The notes under the pieces: generated by a model
Seen by the model: only the letters and a program-made list of their open reading frames with translations
The model's database searches: none
What the model was told of the DNA's origin: nothing
Program-made: the position numbers and the translations under genes
From: Protonemura montana
Lineage: Eukaryota > Arthropoda > Insecta > Plecoptera > Nemouridae
DNA: 64,000 nucleotides
Assembly: GCA_947568835.1 (NCBI GenBank)
Contig: OX387607.1
Coordinates: 5,890,001-5,954,000 of the forward strand
Direction: 5' to 3'
Shown: one piece after another, positions 11,435 through 24,700 of the stretch
How positions within the stretch are numbered: position 1 is the first letter of the stretch
How the letters are laid out: each line of letters begins with the position of its first letter

Positions 11435-14400
11435 TCAGAATGCCCGGCCAAGGTATGTCACAGCCGGATCGAGGCCCGGACAGAGCTCTACAAAGCCCAG
11501 TCGAGCGTACAGGTCCAACCCATGTGAGTCGTGAGTGCCGATAGGAACATGTACTCCGAAAGAACCTGCGTAGCAAACTACCTTGTTAACGACTGGTCAT
11601 TTTGAGCTGTCTTAGGTAACAAAGGTTATAAGCCAATCAAGCAGCAAAACAGTAAATCTTAAAATCAACGGACGACAATATTTGGCGGCGAACAAAAAAT
11701 TGCCGCATTTAAAGAGTGTGGATAAGCTCACCATTTGCTCTAAGCGCAGCTAGCAGACAGGTCACCTGACGTTTGGCCACGCTCTGGTCGGTGATGTTCG
11801 GCAGCACCGCACAAGTCATCACTGATGGGTGCTGCGCATGCACTGAGTCTGGAACCACTCCACGCCACGTGTGAAACCACTCGCACATTTCCTGCACAAG
11901 CGACAAAATCACACGAGTTACAACTTGTTTCGTTGTGTCTCATCGAGATTATCTAATGCGATTTTGATATCTATTTGGTGATTTCTGGATCAACGTGGAC
12001 CACTGCACCCTTGACGTATCAAACTCTGATTCGCCAACTGGCAAAAAAGATTTGACTCAACATAAATTTTAACGATTTCACCAAATGTAGGACCAGTTCT
12101 GTTAAGGAGAGAGGTTGGAAGGATGGAAGTTAGCACAACGTTATTCACCTCGCTTATCCACCTCACCACAGCGTGGATTTGTGGAGGAATCCTGTTGTTC
12201 GCATTATACCTTCCAGTGGAAGCCGGTATTTTCTTCGTACTTTTCGACAGGAGTAGGCTATGTGCTGGCACCGGATTTCCCCTCCACCATTCTAGACTAG
12301 ATTAGGTTCATCAACATCCACTCATTCACTGATGCCATTAGACTACTGCCAAAAAGTCAGTTTTCAAAACAATGCATCCTCAAACCCCAATAAATCTTAG
12401 ACTGAGAAAGTACAACTTACCGCAAACTTAGAAACTAATGTCAAGTGAAATCACTGATATTTTAACATAACACACATCATGCTAACCAATTGTATGTTGT
12501 TAAAGAAGAATGCCAAAAGCTTACAAGATACATTTGGGGTAGAGCAAAAATCACAGCAGCCAACTTAAATTCATTTCCTATAAATTATTATTAGGTATAC
12601 AAATTATTTTCGAAAAGGACGGTAACTACCGGTGTACGGCACTGTGTGACCGATGAAAGCTCTCACCTGCGAGATCGACTGTGAATCAGAGGTGGTCGCT
12701 GGTCGAGGATACTTAGTGGACATCTCAGGCAGCCACCCTATCTCAACCTTCTTGTAAAACTGCCGCGCATCTAAAGCGGCCAGCGCGTAGCCGACAACGC
12801 CCGAGTCGTCTTGTACCAGGAAGCAGAAGTTGCTGCTCAGCGTCAGGAATGGGCCCACCAGTCTGAGCACGAGAGATTGCAGTTAGACTAGGTTACTGAT
12901 CACGGAGGGGACTTGGTAGGGGATTTGAGCTACAACAGTCGAAACAAACTATATTTGTCGTTAATGTCATTAGTGATTATTTAAAATGGGTGACTTGAGC
13001 AAAATTTTAGGTGTTTTTAGTGTTTTGAAGGTCATTTCAAGTTATATGAAGTATTAAGAAGTAATGTGACGACAAAAGTAATTTAATTGTTGCAGCAGCA
13101 TGGCAGTTATCTGACCTAGAAGTGACATTGTAACATTATTACATTGTAACAAAGAAAGGAATTATTATCCTAGTAGCATATCTTTAGTGCTAAAACTTAC
13201 TTGTCGCCTGGTAGTTCCGGAAGGTCGGTAAACACATCGGCCGAGTGGCCGCACGTACGCCGGCACACCTCGTAGACAGCAGGCTCATCGGCGGGCGCAA
13301 ACGGCCGCACCGTGTAGATATATGCGTCTGGCGTCTCAGGTGCCTTGTACGAGAACAGGTCGTTGCTTGAGTCCACGGGCATCAGGCGCTATTGGCAGGA
13401 AACGGGGTAATGTAGGTTATGACGGTTGTTTTTCTTTAAATAACTGCAATTTCTCAAAGAGATAAGTGATAAGAAAGTCCTAACGTGAAGAATAGTTTGT
13501 TTTTTAATAAAGAATTTTGAAGAGTTGTGGGAAGTGGCACCACAAAATTCTGTAATTGCTGTCCAGTAAAACTCCAAGCTGATGTTAAAATAAGGTTTTT
13601 TGTCAGATTGCCAACTAACATATTATTAAATAAAATGGACATTTTTAAGACGGTCTTAAGACTCATTGCCATTACACGGCAGAGCAAAAACAAATGTCAA
13701 TAAATAAAAAGAACAGAAGGGATTGTATGAGAGGCATCATTTATCACATGAAAGTATGAGTAATCAAAAAGCACAATCAGAGACTAATAAGAATTCAATT
13801 TTAGTTTCCACCAGGGCTCACCTGCAGGTCCGAGGTTAGCCCTCCACGAAAGACCCATGGCTCCTGGTCCCCGGACATGAAAGACTCCTTCCAGCCTTTG
13901 GAGAACCCTGGAGACAACGCACCAAGTTAATGCATGCACGCTTGCAACGACAGACAGACTTGGTGTGGCTCTGTTCATAGCTCAAAACAATCCAGTCGAC
14001 ACACTCGTAGGACACGTTTTTAATTTAATTTTAAGTGTTTATAAATGCACTTGATATGATATACTTAGGTGCTTTATTTTGAAAGAATGTTTTGGCACCG
14101 AGGAGGGTCTAATGATCATAAGAGTTTGGTTAAATGTATCAGGTAGATTGTTATTTACAGGATGTAAAAAACATCAGCGACAAAGGATGAATAAGAACTG
14201 ATGGCAGGTACCGTGAACATTAATTCCACGTTTAATTGTGTACATAACAAAACAGATTCGTTTAATATATGCAATTACACAGTACCTACAGATAGAGTTT
14301 TGAAATTGAGTAGGTCAAAAGGGTTATTAAGAATTGAGATTGCTTCTCTCATTTTCTCATTCAATCGTGAGTGATTTTATGAACCTGGATGTATGAAGCA

Positions 14401-17400
14401 AAATGCAAATAAGCAGAGGTGTATTTAAACTTGACAGCCATTAAAATTTTGGCAACTGCTAAGACTTCTTAAGGCTTGATGAAGAGAAGTCCATCAAAGC
14501 AATTAAACAACAATTAAAAATGACCAATATTATCCCCCAAACGTCAAGATTCACCAGATTCTGCTGGTAAGTTCTAGTTCTAAAAGTGTACATTAATGCA
14601 ATTTGTGGGAGGATGTATATTATTAAAAAATCTGTCTTGTATTTAAAAATTCGTCTTGCAAGAGTGAAGTAGAACTGGCCAAAGAACTATGAACCGAGTT
14701 TGCCAACCAGACTTTCATGCAAGCAACGTGCAATACCAACGCAAACCCGATGAAGCAAGCATCACATGTACATGCTTAGAGAACCTAAACCGATTCCAAG
14801 TGACTTGCTTTGACACATCCAAATACAAATGAAACCTCCACTGGAAATGCAAGTCTAATCAACGAGCAACCATTGCGTGTAGTTAGTCGCAGTGTATAAG
14901 CCAGAAAACATCAAATTATCATAGACGTAATATTAAATCTGAATAATAATGTTACGAATAGAATACTATGTATATAATAAATGATGTGTAATGCATACAT
15001 GTATAGGTCCCAGTCGTGAACATACTCATAAGCTGGGGAAAATGGCCGTGCGCTGCCCCAAAAAAAAAAAAAAAAAACACGAAAAATTACACTCATTAGC
15101 CGACCACGATAGAGGTTGAGAAAAATGAAAATCGACGAAGAAATGTAGCTGAAACTTCAAGCAAGCTAAGTTCGCTCTCTACCAATACCGTGACTCAAAA
15201 GAATTTTTCATGTGTGCTTACATACTGAACCGTGGCAAGATTATTTGTCGATCACCTAATTGTTGCAATGAACCAGGAACATTTATTACCTGGGTGGAGG
15301 TGGTGTCAGATGACCCAATTCCTCACTGTGCTCTTGCTACGGCTTAATATGTAAGTTCTACAGAGACTAATTTAACTGTCGAGTACCTGCGAGCAATAGA
15401 TGTGGAATGAAGTCTCCGTAATAAGTTTGTCTAGAATTTGAAAGCAGGCCTACATCCTTGAAGATCAATAACTACTCACTACATCAAATAATAATAGTGG
15501 GAAAGAAGAATTCCTGATTCCACGATCAAGCTGCTGAAAGGCATGATGAATGTATTCAGATGGTCTCACATTTCGAGTATTTTTTAGTGATTCTAGTACC
15601 TATATGAAATAAATTCATCAAGAACTGTAGGATTGTTTGTAATCTTGACTAGCAGAAAGCATGTCCTATGTACATGCGTTAGAAGTAATTAATAAAAATT
15701 AAATAAAAACCAATAATAGTTAAGACCAAGACAGATTCTGCTCTCAAAACCTTACACCCAATTTACTGACAGGGCTGTAATAAGGGTTTATGGTAGTACC
15801 CTGGAAAAAAAGTACCCCTGCCTGTCTACAATCCCATCCTCCCAAAGACCATGAACATCATTTTAGCTCCCTTTCTAAAATGTTATGCAACATTTTTGTT
15901 GAACAAAGTTTTATCGAACAAACATAGGACGCCACTCACTCCTTGGCAGAGGAGCTAGGCTATGGAATAGCCTGTCATTCAATGAACTTGCCAAAATTAT
16001 TAAATTGTTAAATTGTTAAACTGTATAGTAACCACCGGACAGTGCAATTCACTAATTGAGTTTAATCCTAAGTTACTCATAAAACCATTATTATTATTAT
16101 TGTTTGTTTTTAAGACATCCTAATAAGTTGTACTATCCTTTGAGAAACTAAAAAAAATCCCCTGGTCTTCGGATTATAAAGAAACAACGGCGTGCATAGA
16201 TTCCGCTAGCACGATACTGCTTGCTCGAGCCCCATCACTTACCGAGCCACTTGACGTATGAGTTGAGCAACGAAACTATGCCGCGCATATCCCAAACATA
16301 CGGGTACAGGTCGTAAAGCAGCTCCCGGTTGACGACTCGAGTCAACCGCGTAAACAGCGTGTCCACCGCGGCCGACGCATCCGACAGCTTACGGGCCCGG
16401 ACGAACCACTCGGAGATCTGATCGACACAGGGATTGGTCAACAGGCTAGACTAGAAAGATGCAACTTGACTACAATGACAAGCACTCTTGATGTCAAGCA
16501 AATCTGTCTGAATAGGACCATGTGAATTACTGACCAAATGCATTGAAAGATTGTCTTCTACAACCTTTCTTTTTGTAATTATAGTCAGACTGTCAGTGCT
16601 TATGTTTAACTTTCTACTAAGCAACTGAACCGATGACATTGGGCTGGCCTTTATAATACACAATTTTTAAACACTCAAACTTGAATGAGTGGGTGATGAT
16701 GAGGATGATGATGAACCTAACATAGCCTAGAAGGGAGGAGGGGAAACCCGGTGCCGGCACATAGCCTACTACTGTCGAAGAGCACCTAGGGGACCAACGG
16801 CTTAATGTCACTTCCGAAGGACGGTACAACTTGAACAGCAGGATTCCTCCAAAAATGCACGCTGTCAAGAACATTGATAAGCAAGGCGAGTGAAGTTGCT
16901 GCACTAACTTTCATCCCTCCAACCTCTCTACTGAACAGAACTGGTCATGTGTATGATGGTCAACCATCCAATACCTGACTCAGCACAGTGTTGCATAACT
17001 TCGGTGATCTCATGAGAATGAGATCCCCAGTGAGAACGAACCCAGTGGTAAGAGCTATTCGAGAGACACAAGCTCGTTAAGATGCAAAGAAAATCAGACC
17101 GACCTCTGGCTTGGACCCGGCCGTCTCGTCGCCAGCCTTGTTGGTTGCGGTGAGCAGCTGAGCATTGGTCTTGAGCCAATTGAACTCGTGCAGCAGCTGG
17201 ATGCCCTGCCCGCCATGCTCGAACGGCAGATAGAACAGGTCGCAGAGCAGTGCAAGGTCCTCCAACGCGAGACCCTTGTCTCGCTGGCACCCGTTAGTCT
17301 CCACCACCATCGAATCGGGAGCAGGGCCTGAACAAGGATGGGGGACATCTCCACATTATATCCAAGAGAGAGTTGACTAAATGAATGTCAATTTTGAGGT

Positions 17401-20400
17401 TGAAACATATTTCTTTGCAGAAAGGCTCACACTATAATCCTAGAGTGAGAAAGAACCCTGCAAGAAATAAAAGCTTGGATAAATAGAAAAAAACTTGAGA
17501 GCTTGATTGAAAAAAAGTAGAATTTTGAACTGGATTTTAGTAAATTGAAACAGTTCCACATTATCTTGTCTTTTCAGTCCTTCTAATTGAGCATACTTCC
17601 AAGCAGAATTGCCAGTGTCACATTATTTGTTATTTTGGCAGCACGAACTGACCAGATACCGAACTTGGACTGTGCGTGGAAGTCACTTACCTTCCAGCTC
17701 CATCTCCTCAGGAGGCTTGTCGACTACGGTGCATTCCATTGGCTCCAGCGCAGCACCTGGCAGAGGGGACGTTGGAGTCACGGCTACTACTTTGTTGTTG
17801 GACAGCAGGGAGTTCATCCGCGGCGCCGGCAGCGGCTGCAGTAGGCTGTCGCTGGGCGAAGCCTGCCATGAGGAGGACAATAAACTCTTGCTTACTAGCC
17901 GTACATAGCCCAGTATGCACAATCACTTTCAAAATTAACCAGTCGATTTTTAAAGTCTGTGAAAACGGAGGGAAACAGCTCACAATACTCTTTAATGGAT
18001 TTTTTTAAGGCTTCTGTGTTGGTAACTTTGAAAATATGCAAGTCACCCATTGTTTACCTCTTTTAGTGATAAAATCCAAACATACACCACGCAATCGAAT
18101 CTTGGCATCATGGACAACGTATCCCAAGCAATGGATAAATTGATTAGCAAAATGAATAAATAAAAGAAGCTCTTCCTTTTTGACTAGTTAGCAAAATATA
18201 GATTGCTGCTACTCAATTCTCAGTAAAAATGGAAACTCTGCCTATGAACAGAACATGTTCGCAGGATCCAAACCCGGTCCCTCCAACACCCACAAAAGAT
18301 AGAGGTCGGTGTTTAATTTTCCAATTGGATACAAAAGCTTAGAGATTAACTGTGTTCATAACGATAAAATGGATTGCTTCGTCAGAGTTTCACTCCTTAA
18401 CGAATAGCGATTCAGATTGGCACTCACAGTGGAGCAGACCTCGGCAAGCGCTTGCAGCTGACAGACGCTGGTCGTTGATGTTGACACAGTGGTCTGGCTT
18501 ACACACCGACTGATGGTAGGCATGGGGGTAATGGGCGCCACGATCTGAGGAGAGAAGCAGACACTCATTAAGTCAGGTTGTCATCAATCATCGAACGATC
18601 AATATCATAACTTATATTATATCATACCATATATCACCGATGTGATATATTTAATGACCCGCTTAAGTAATCCCAAGTTGTTAATAAACAAAATATTGAC
18701 TAATGAATTAAAGTCGTTTACTGGCTGGCATAGGTTGGGCATGAAATTCATCAGAAGCGGAAAGAACCAGCAGAGAATGAATGAAGACAGATAGAACCTG
18801 ACATTGAAATTCAATTGTAATTTTTAAAATAATCTCGCTACATTTTTGAGTCAATAGACTGTTTCTGGACTGCGATTTGAAGACTTGTATCGATTTTGCT
18901 ATCAAGATGCCGAGATTGCCTGACAGAGCTTCTAAAATATGCTTTCTTTTGTTCTAGCAAGTATAGTTTTGAACAGCATTAAAATATGTGAAACCTGATT
19001 TAGATTGCAAACGCTTGCAATGTCCAGGGTATTTTATTACTAGGAAGGAACACTACTACCCTCTCTAAAATGTATGCACAAACAGGAATTTTTGAGAGGG
19101 CAATAGTGTTTATAATAATAAAACATTAAAATCAGTCAGAAGTACTGCTTTCCTGATCAAGCAAAGGGTATTGAAAACAATGGCCCTTTCAACAAGAAGT
19201 TTTTGTTGTATCTAGATGAAGCTCAATTTTTATAAAGCGTCAACTAACTAGAGGCTTGACGATGGGTCCCCACGCGGGCCGCGGATGCGAGAACTCGACA
19301 AGCCAATCGTTGATGGCGTTTCGTAGTGCGCGGCGAGGGTGGTACATGTTGGGCGTCAAGCTGCTTGGATCGTCTTCGCCAAGCGCACCGTCTTCTGTCT
19401 CAGTCTCGAGCTTGATGTCAGCGCTCACGGCATCGTCTAGCCAATGGCAAAAGCACATTCAGGTACATGTAGCAGCTTAAAGATGGTTCTATGAGCTCAA
19501 TCAACAATTAGCAACTAGTTGCTGAGTTTGAATGCCAGAAGATTGGAATTGGATTATAGCAGAAGGGGGTACTAATTACTGATTGAAATAACAATGTTCC
19601 TATCAATTAAAATTTCTCGTAATGAAGTTAAAGGCTACTTACAAAGTACTGTTCCCAAAGCCTATGAGAAAAATTGATCAGAGTTGACTTATTCAGGCTT
19701 AGTTTTGAGCCTCTTTGCTATTTTTGTGTCGATGGAGGTGCAGTGAGCTCAGGCAGATATCTTACATTTTTCACAGAATTTATAAGGTATTGTTTTATGG
19801 TGACTGCCAGATATTCTTCGTGCATTTAAGACTGTGCAAGACCATTCCGAAATTTGATTATAAATGATAATAACTAATACATTCTTGAAGGGTTGGGGGT
19901 AGATAGAAATGCATTAATCATACAGAAAACAAAGCAGTGGACCAAACAAGAAAAGTGAAGGTGATCATAACTCACTGAGAGCTGGGTCTCTCTTGCCGTC
20001 AACATCGCACCGACTCCACTGGGCTAGCGTGTGTATCGCAATGAAATTTACTCCGTACTCGCAGTTGGGATTTGTGAGCACTCCACGAAGCTTGGGTATC
20101 AGCTCCGGCGATCGGCCAGAGTACGGGCCAAGGAACACTCGCTTTTGGTCGTAGTCGTTTGCATGCAGGTTGTCCCAGATTACTGGTGGCCGCCGCAATA
20201 CATCAGTGATCTCCTCAATCGATTCCACTGAGATGAGTTGCGATATCACTTTCGGGCCTACGGAACAGAATTTTAAGACACGTAAATTAGAGTTTGATCG
20301 GTGAAAGCGTTTGGGGTATTTTGATATAATGTAATACCTGTCCACATAATGTCTATTTCGGGAGCAAGTTTGGCACCCAGAGTGTTGAGATATTCTGAGT

Positions 20401-21346
20401 TTCGTACATTAGGAACAGCCCTTGCGGCACAATACTGTGTTGGGCATAGCATAAACTGAGGCTGGCCCAGGTGACGGTACGTTTCGTTGCTTACGGAAAC
20501 CTGCAAAGTATCGCAAGTGAGATTGTTGACAACAGTTGCACTGTAATTTATTTTCTTCTAAATAAGATTGCCAGATAATAATCTTGTAGGTTCATGTATT
20601 GAAGCAATTTGTGAAGTCTTAACAGACCTGTGCATGTGCAAAGGACTGGAAGACTTCCTTGTCAGACTCGGACATTTCCGGTTCTATGTCGTCAAAGAGC
20701 AATGCAAAGGCCGTGCAACCGAATTGAGATACTTGTTCCAGTTTTCTTTTTAGTATGCCCACTTCTTTGGTGCTAGAGTAAGATATATCTAGTCCAGGGG
20801 AAAGAGCATAATAGAAGGCAATTCCATTGTCTCTTGCAGCAGCTATTAGGCCAGTGAGGTGATCCGCTTCCTCGACTGTGTATAGCTCCCGCCAGTAAGC
20901 TCGATGTTTGTAGTCATCTTTTGGTGCATAAAGGTAAGAGTCCATGCCCCACTTTTTCATCCTGTTTCAAATAAATATAGTTGTTATGACATGTCCTGGC
21001 TGTTGTCTAGATAGGACCCAAGTACTTTTAAGTTTCATGCTAAAAAAATTTAAATCAGCCTACTCACTTTTGAAACAAATCCTTTCGTTGCTCTGTTGTC
21101 CATGGTCGCCCATAAAATCCTGCAAGATAATATGTTTGGATTGGAACTCTCAAGGAAATTTACAAAGTAGCGCTTAGCAGAATTCTTCGGCTAGTTTCAT
21201 CTCTGGTCAATCTCAAAAATAATTTTACAATTCGTAACAAATTGCAAGACATAGAACTCACCCTCAACAACACCGCAAATGAAACTTCCACCACTATGAG
21301 AATGCACATGATCATTATTACTTGTTGGTATTTTTACATCCGCCAT
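11435..21346 (-). CDS. OGA: Protein O-GlcNAcase (complete, 15 coding exons)
   Basis: Nucleocytoplasmic glycoside hydrolase (GH84) that removes O-linked GlcNAc from Ser/Thr of proteins. Coding exons in order: 21262-21346, 21068-21119, 20628-20961, 20338-20500, 19976-20257, 19249-19436, 18428-18544, 17691-17862, 17104-17327, 16243-16417, 13822-13907, 13201-13388, 12667-12862, 11732-11891, 11435-11565. They total 2553 nt, 850 residues, with every junction in phase. The GH84 domain spans about residues 25-300: GVVEGFYGRPW near 25-35, the catalytic Asp pair in [11 protein letters not shown] at 136/137, and [16 protein letters not shown] low-complexity linker and a stalk-helix region ([20 protein letters not shown]) follow. 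The C-terminal half from about 600 matches the acetyltransferase-like domain ([32 protein letters not shown]). Human OGA is 916 residues. The start MADVKIP has no competing upstream ATG in frame. It is divergent from MTHFSD. Confidence 0.96.
12086..12325 (+). mobile_element. 5S-headed SINE family, copy 2, 5'-truncated
   Basis: Lies in OGA intron 13, in antisense to OGA. It begins at accagttctgtt and runs through gagaggttggaagg, the GTGGATTTGTGGAGGAATCC module and ctatgtgctggcaccgg to aggttcatcaac. All are shared with the copies at 16685-17035 (reverse) and 24760-25130. The 5S-like head is missing. Confidence 0.7.
13908..16242 (-). other. Intron 10 of OGA
   Basis: 2.3-kb intron, donor gtaagt and acceptor gtctccag. 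Holds a LINE C-terminal scrap at about 15926-16012 and an A-run at 15061-15077. Nothing else recognised. Confidence 0.8.
15926..16012 (+). mobile_element. LINE ORF2 C-terminal remnant
   Basis: One plus-strand frame reads [20 protein letters not shown], the C-terminal signature (R-x-ARLWNSLP) of Jockey/CR1/L2-type non-LTR retrotransposon polyproteins. It is followed within 100 bp by an ATT-rich tail (attattattattattg), as expected at such a 3' end. The rest of the element was not recognised. Confidence 0.6.
16685..17035 (-). mobile_element. 5S-rRNA-headed SINE, copy 3, near full length
   Basis: Lies in OGA intron 9, in the same orientation as OGA. On the minus strand it opens (about 17030-16945) with gagatcaccgaagttatgca, then gtcaggtattggatggttga and a following cc. 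These correspond to 5S rRNA box A, intermediate and box C promoter elements (AAGTTAAGCAAC and GGATGGGTGACC). The body carries gaacagaactgg(t) reversed, the GGAGGAATCCTGCTGTTC module, atgtgccggcaccggg and a 3' end of aggttcatcatcatcctcat. About 350 bp. Head plus body defines a SINE3-type (5S-derived) element. Confidence 0.75.
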
Positions 21347-21778
21347 TCTACCATCGAGTTGATGAACAATGTAAAATATCTTGTGACAACAATGTTCAGA
21401 ATAATGATTTAGCCCTCAGAAGCTAGATGCTTGAAAGGGTAACCACATGGAGATATAACGTTTTATTAGTGCATAATTATGAAAAATTTGGAAATAACTA
21501 AAATGTAGACCAGTAACAGCAGAGATAAAGGTAACAGGAACCAAAATGTAAATGTCGCTCGGCCTTTCGAGAAGTATCTAGGACTGTCAAGTGTCAACCA
21601 TCAGATGTTTTGAGAATATCAAGGTCCCACTGTCGCCAACCTCCCCCATTGTTACGTACTTCCTGTCGGTATACATCTGAGACTGTCGTTAGCCGCATGC
21701 AACTTTGTTTTTCTGTATTTATTGCTGCAGTGTGATTATCAAGAGTTAAATTCGTTATTACCATCAATCAATTCAACC
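21347..21778. promoter_or_regulatory. Bidirectional promoter region between OGA and MTHFSD
   Basis: 432 bp separate the divergent start codons. There is no TATA box. An ETS-like tacttcctgtcgg (about 21656-21668) and an NRF1-like ccgcatgcaac (about 21693-21703) are visible, the style of a housekeeping bidirectional promoter. The 5' UTR boundaries are not known. Confidence 0.6.
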
Positions 21779-24700
21779 ATGAGTGATAAGGAAGAACCAC
21801 CTGGTATAGTAATTTTTGTCCATTTTGTAGTGAAATAGCTAAATGCCGACTGCCTTGTTCCGTCAATGTTGGAAAGGAGGTTTGGCTGACATTGTACCTC
21901 GGTACTACCTAGGCAATGGCATTTCCCTTAAAATTATTATTTTTTCGTTACAGCACAAGAGCAAGCTGCTATTGATAGTAAGCGTGGCATTCGTGAGAAA
22001 GTATGGGATTACATGGAAAAACATGATTTGTGCAATTACCCCCGACCCACTGTGGGTAGAATTCCGAACTTCAAGGGTGCTGAAGAAGCAGCCAAAATGT
22101 TGTCGCAGCTAGATGTATTTAAGACAGCTAACGTGATTAAAGTCAATCCGGACAAGCCCCAGGAAGCATTGAGATTTTTAGCTCTTCAGGTGAATGATCA
22201 TAATAAATAAAAATATGGAGAGACTGAATAAAACTTAAAATTCATGAAGGTAAAATACCTAGGTATCTAATCTACCCATTTAATAATTTTGTTTTTAGGC
22301 CAAGAAAAAACTTGTAGTCCCCATACCACGCTTACGTACGGGGCTCTTCCAGCTTGTAGAGCTGCCCGATGAAGCTGGTATCAAGGAGATGAAGATTGCA
22401 GCCTCCCGCAGGGGAGCTGAGCAGTACGGGGCAGCTATTGGCATTGGCTCAGAAGTTAAAGTTAACCTAGTGGTTGTAGGAGCCATAGCAGTTTCTCATC
22501 AGGGTAAAAAGATTATAGTTTGTATTTATTTCACATTTTCCCACCCAAAAGTTATGCCTTCTATCACCGATGCTTTTTGTTTTTTAGGTCAACGGATTGG
22601 AAAGGGCGAAGGATTTGCCGATCTAGAATACGGGATGCTAGCTGGAATGGGAACTTTGGCCCCAGACACTATTGTTGTTGCAACAGTTCATGACTGTCAA
22701 GTATGTAAAATAATTCAAAACAAAACTACATGCTTACCTAGGGAATGGCAAATGTCTAGTGATGAGAAATCATTCAACAACAATTTTTCTAATTATTGTT
22801 CTCTTGCAGGTCTTTGACTCTTTCCCTGCTCACTTGTTTGAGCCTTATGACGTGCCAATAGACATTATTGTGACACCAACGCAGGTGATCTATGTAACTC
22901 CACGTGCAGTCAAGCCAAAAGGAATCCTTTGGCGTTTCCTTTCGCAGCGTAGAGTGACCGCGATCAGCATTCTTCAAACATTCCTCGAAAGCCAGATTGC
23001 GTGAGTCAAAGTGTTGCTCATTTTTTAATGTCTACTTCTGACCTTAAATTTCCTATGTCAATCCTTTCTTGAACATATATATTTAAAATCAACCGAGTTG
23101 ATCTCTTGTTAGTGGAGTTTTGAGTCCGAAAATTTTTTATTTTGTAGATTAATGCATTTTTTTTCTAGTTATTATTTGTTTAGAATTTGAACCCAGAGAT
23201 TTTGATTTATTTTCTTCTTAGATTTTAACAGATTATATCAATAGAAAGTGTTTTTGAAAATTAGATCTTTGAATAGACTTTGATTAACAACATACCAAAC
23301 TGGGAGACTATGTTGCCAAGTTGCACAATATGCAGCAACAACTTATTTCCTGATGCCCATTCGTGTCAGACTTTGGTCAGTACTAAACTTTCAATACCCA
23401 TAAATAGACAAATATTTAAGATTCTAGGTAGGTACATAGTGGGACAGCTACATATGCATTACAAGGTTCGTTCACACTGAATTCAACACATTGGGTTTCA
23501 ACTTGTTTCTATTACAGCTAGACGCAATACTCTCCACCAAGCAGTTGATCTCTCAAAATTGGGCTTGGAGAAGTGAAAAGCTGTGTCATAAAATATCGCC
23601 CCCCCCCCCCCCCCCCTCCCCATCTGCATGTACATGTATCTGAAACCATGCCTATCTAAAATAGACATGACTGTTCAATGATGCTATAATTTTGTCACCT
23701 CTGCTATTGTACATGCATACAAAATACTTGTGAGTCATCATCAATTGACTTGTTCCTGAGATCTTCTCAAGAAATGAGCAATCTCTACACGTAAAACAGA
23801 CTCACTGTACCTAAATGTTAAAGACTGAAGTAAGATACATGGCTGACAGTGTAGGGAAGACAGGTAGTTAAGAACCAATGAGACCCAATATGAACCAAGC
23901 GATGGGATGATTTTTGGGAAATTTAGTTGTTCTTTACTTAGCATTCAAAACCCAGTTCAAATAGTTTTTGTTAAACTAGTGATAAGGTTACATCAAGTAG
24001 ACATGAGTCTAAGAACAATCACAATGGGAAGCTATGAGCTTGCATAAATAAAGGTTGTTAGTACTGGGGACCTATCCTCAAAAAGTTGATATTGCCGGCT
24101 TTAACTTGAGAGAGCTGCCTTAATAATTAGTTATGGCATGTGCAATATAAGGCAAGGTATGGCTGCGTGCATTTTCACCTATTCTGTAACTCTCGTCTGG
24201 ACTTGGTCGTTGCTTTTAGGTAGCTGCTGTGCGAAAAGCTTGAATTAGGGCACTACATGATTTTTGCAGCGTAGACTTTGGTAACTGTCAAATGTCGTTT
24301 TCATTCATTAATGCGGGTTAATTAACAAACACTAATAATGCCTATTATTTTTGTTTTGGTAAAAATAAAAACCGTGTTTCCGACATAAGGGCTGCAACAG
24401 CTGTCAAGACGACGGCGCACTTTCTTTGCCACCCTGATTACTGATCGACTCTGTCATAAAGATCACCAACGCATGTTAGATTGTATGCTTTAAATGGGGA
24501 TAAAACTTCAATAAAACTCTTGCCAAAACAGTGGCCAAATAATTTTATAATTGCTATTCCCAGTTCACTAAAAATGGTTTAAAGTGATTTTCTGTAACTT
24601 GGTTATTTGAAATCCAGAGTAGGTATGAGATACCAAATAAAGTCTACTCTTTTCTCAATTTTTCCATTGCCTTAACATTGAATGTAAAACAATAATATAT

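Noticed and set aside
18270-18300. tRNA B-box-like string ggttTggatcc (reverse) as a tRNA gene
   Set aside because: No A box at proper distance and no cloverleaf arms.
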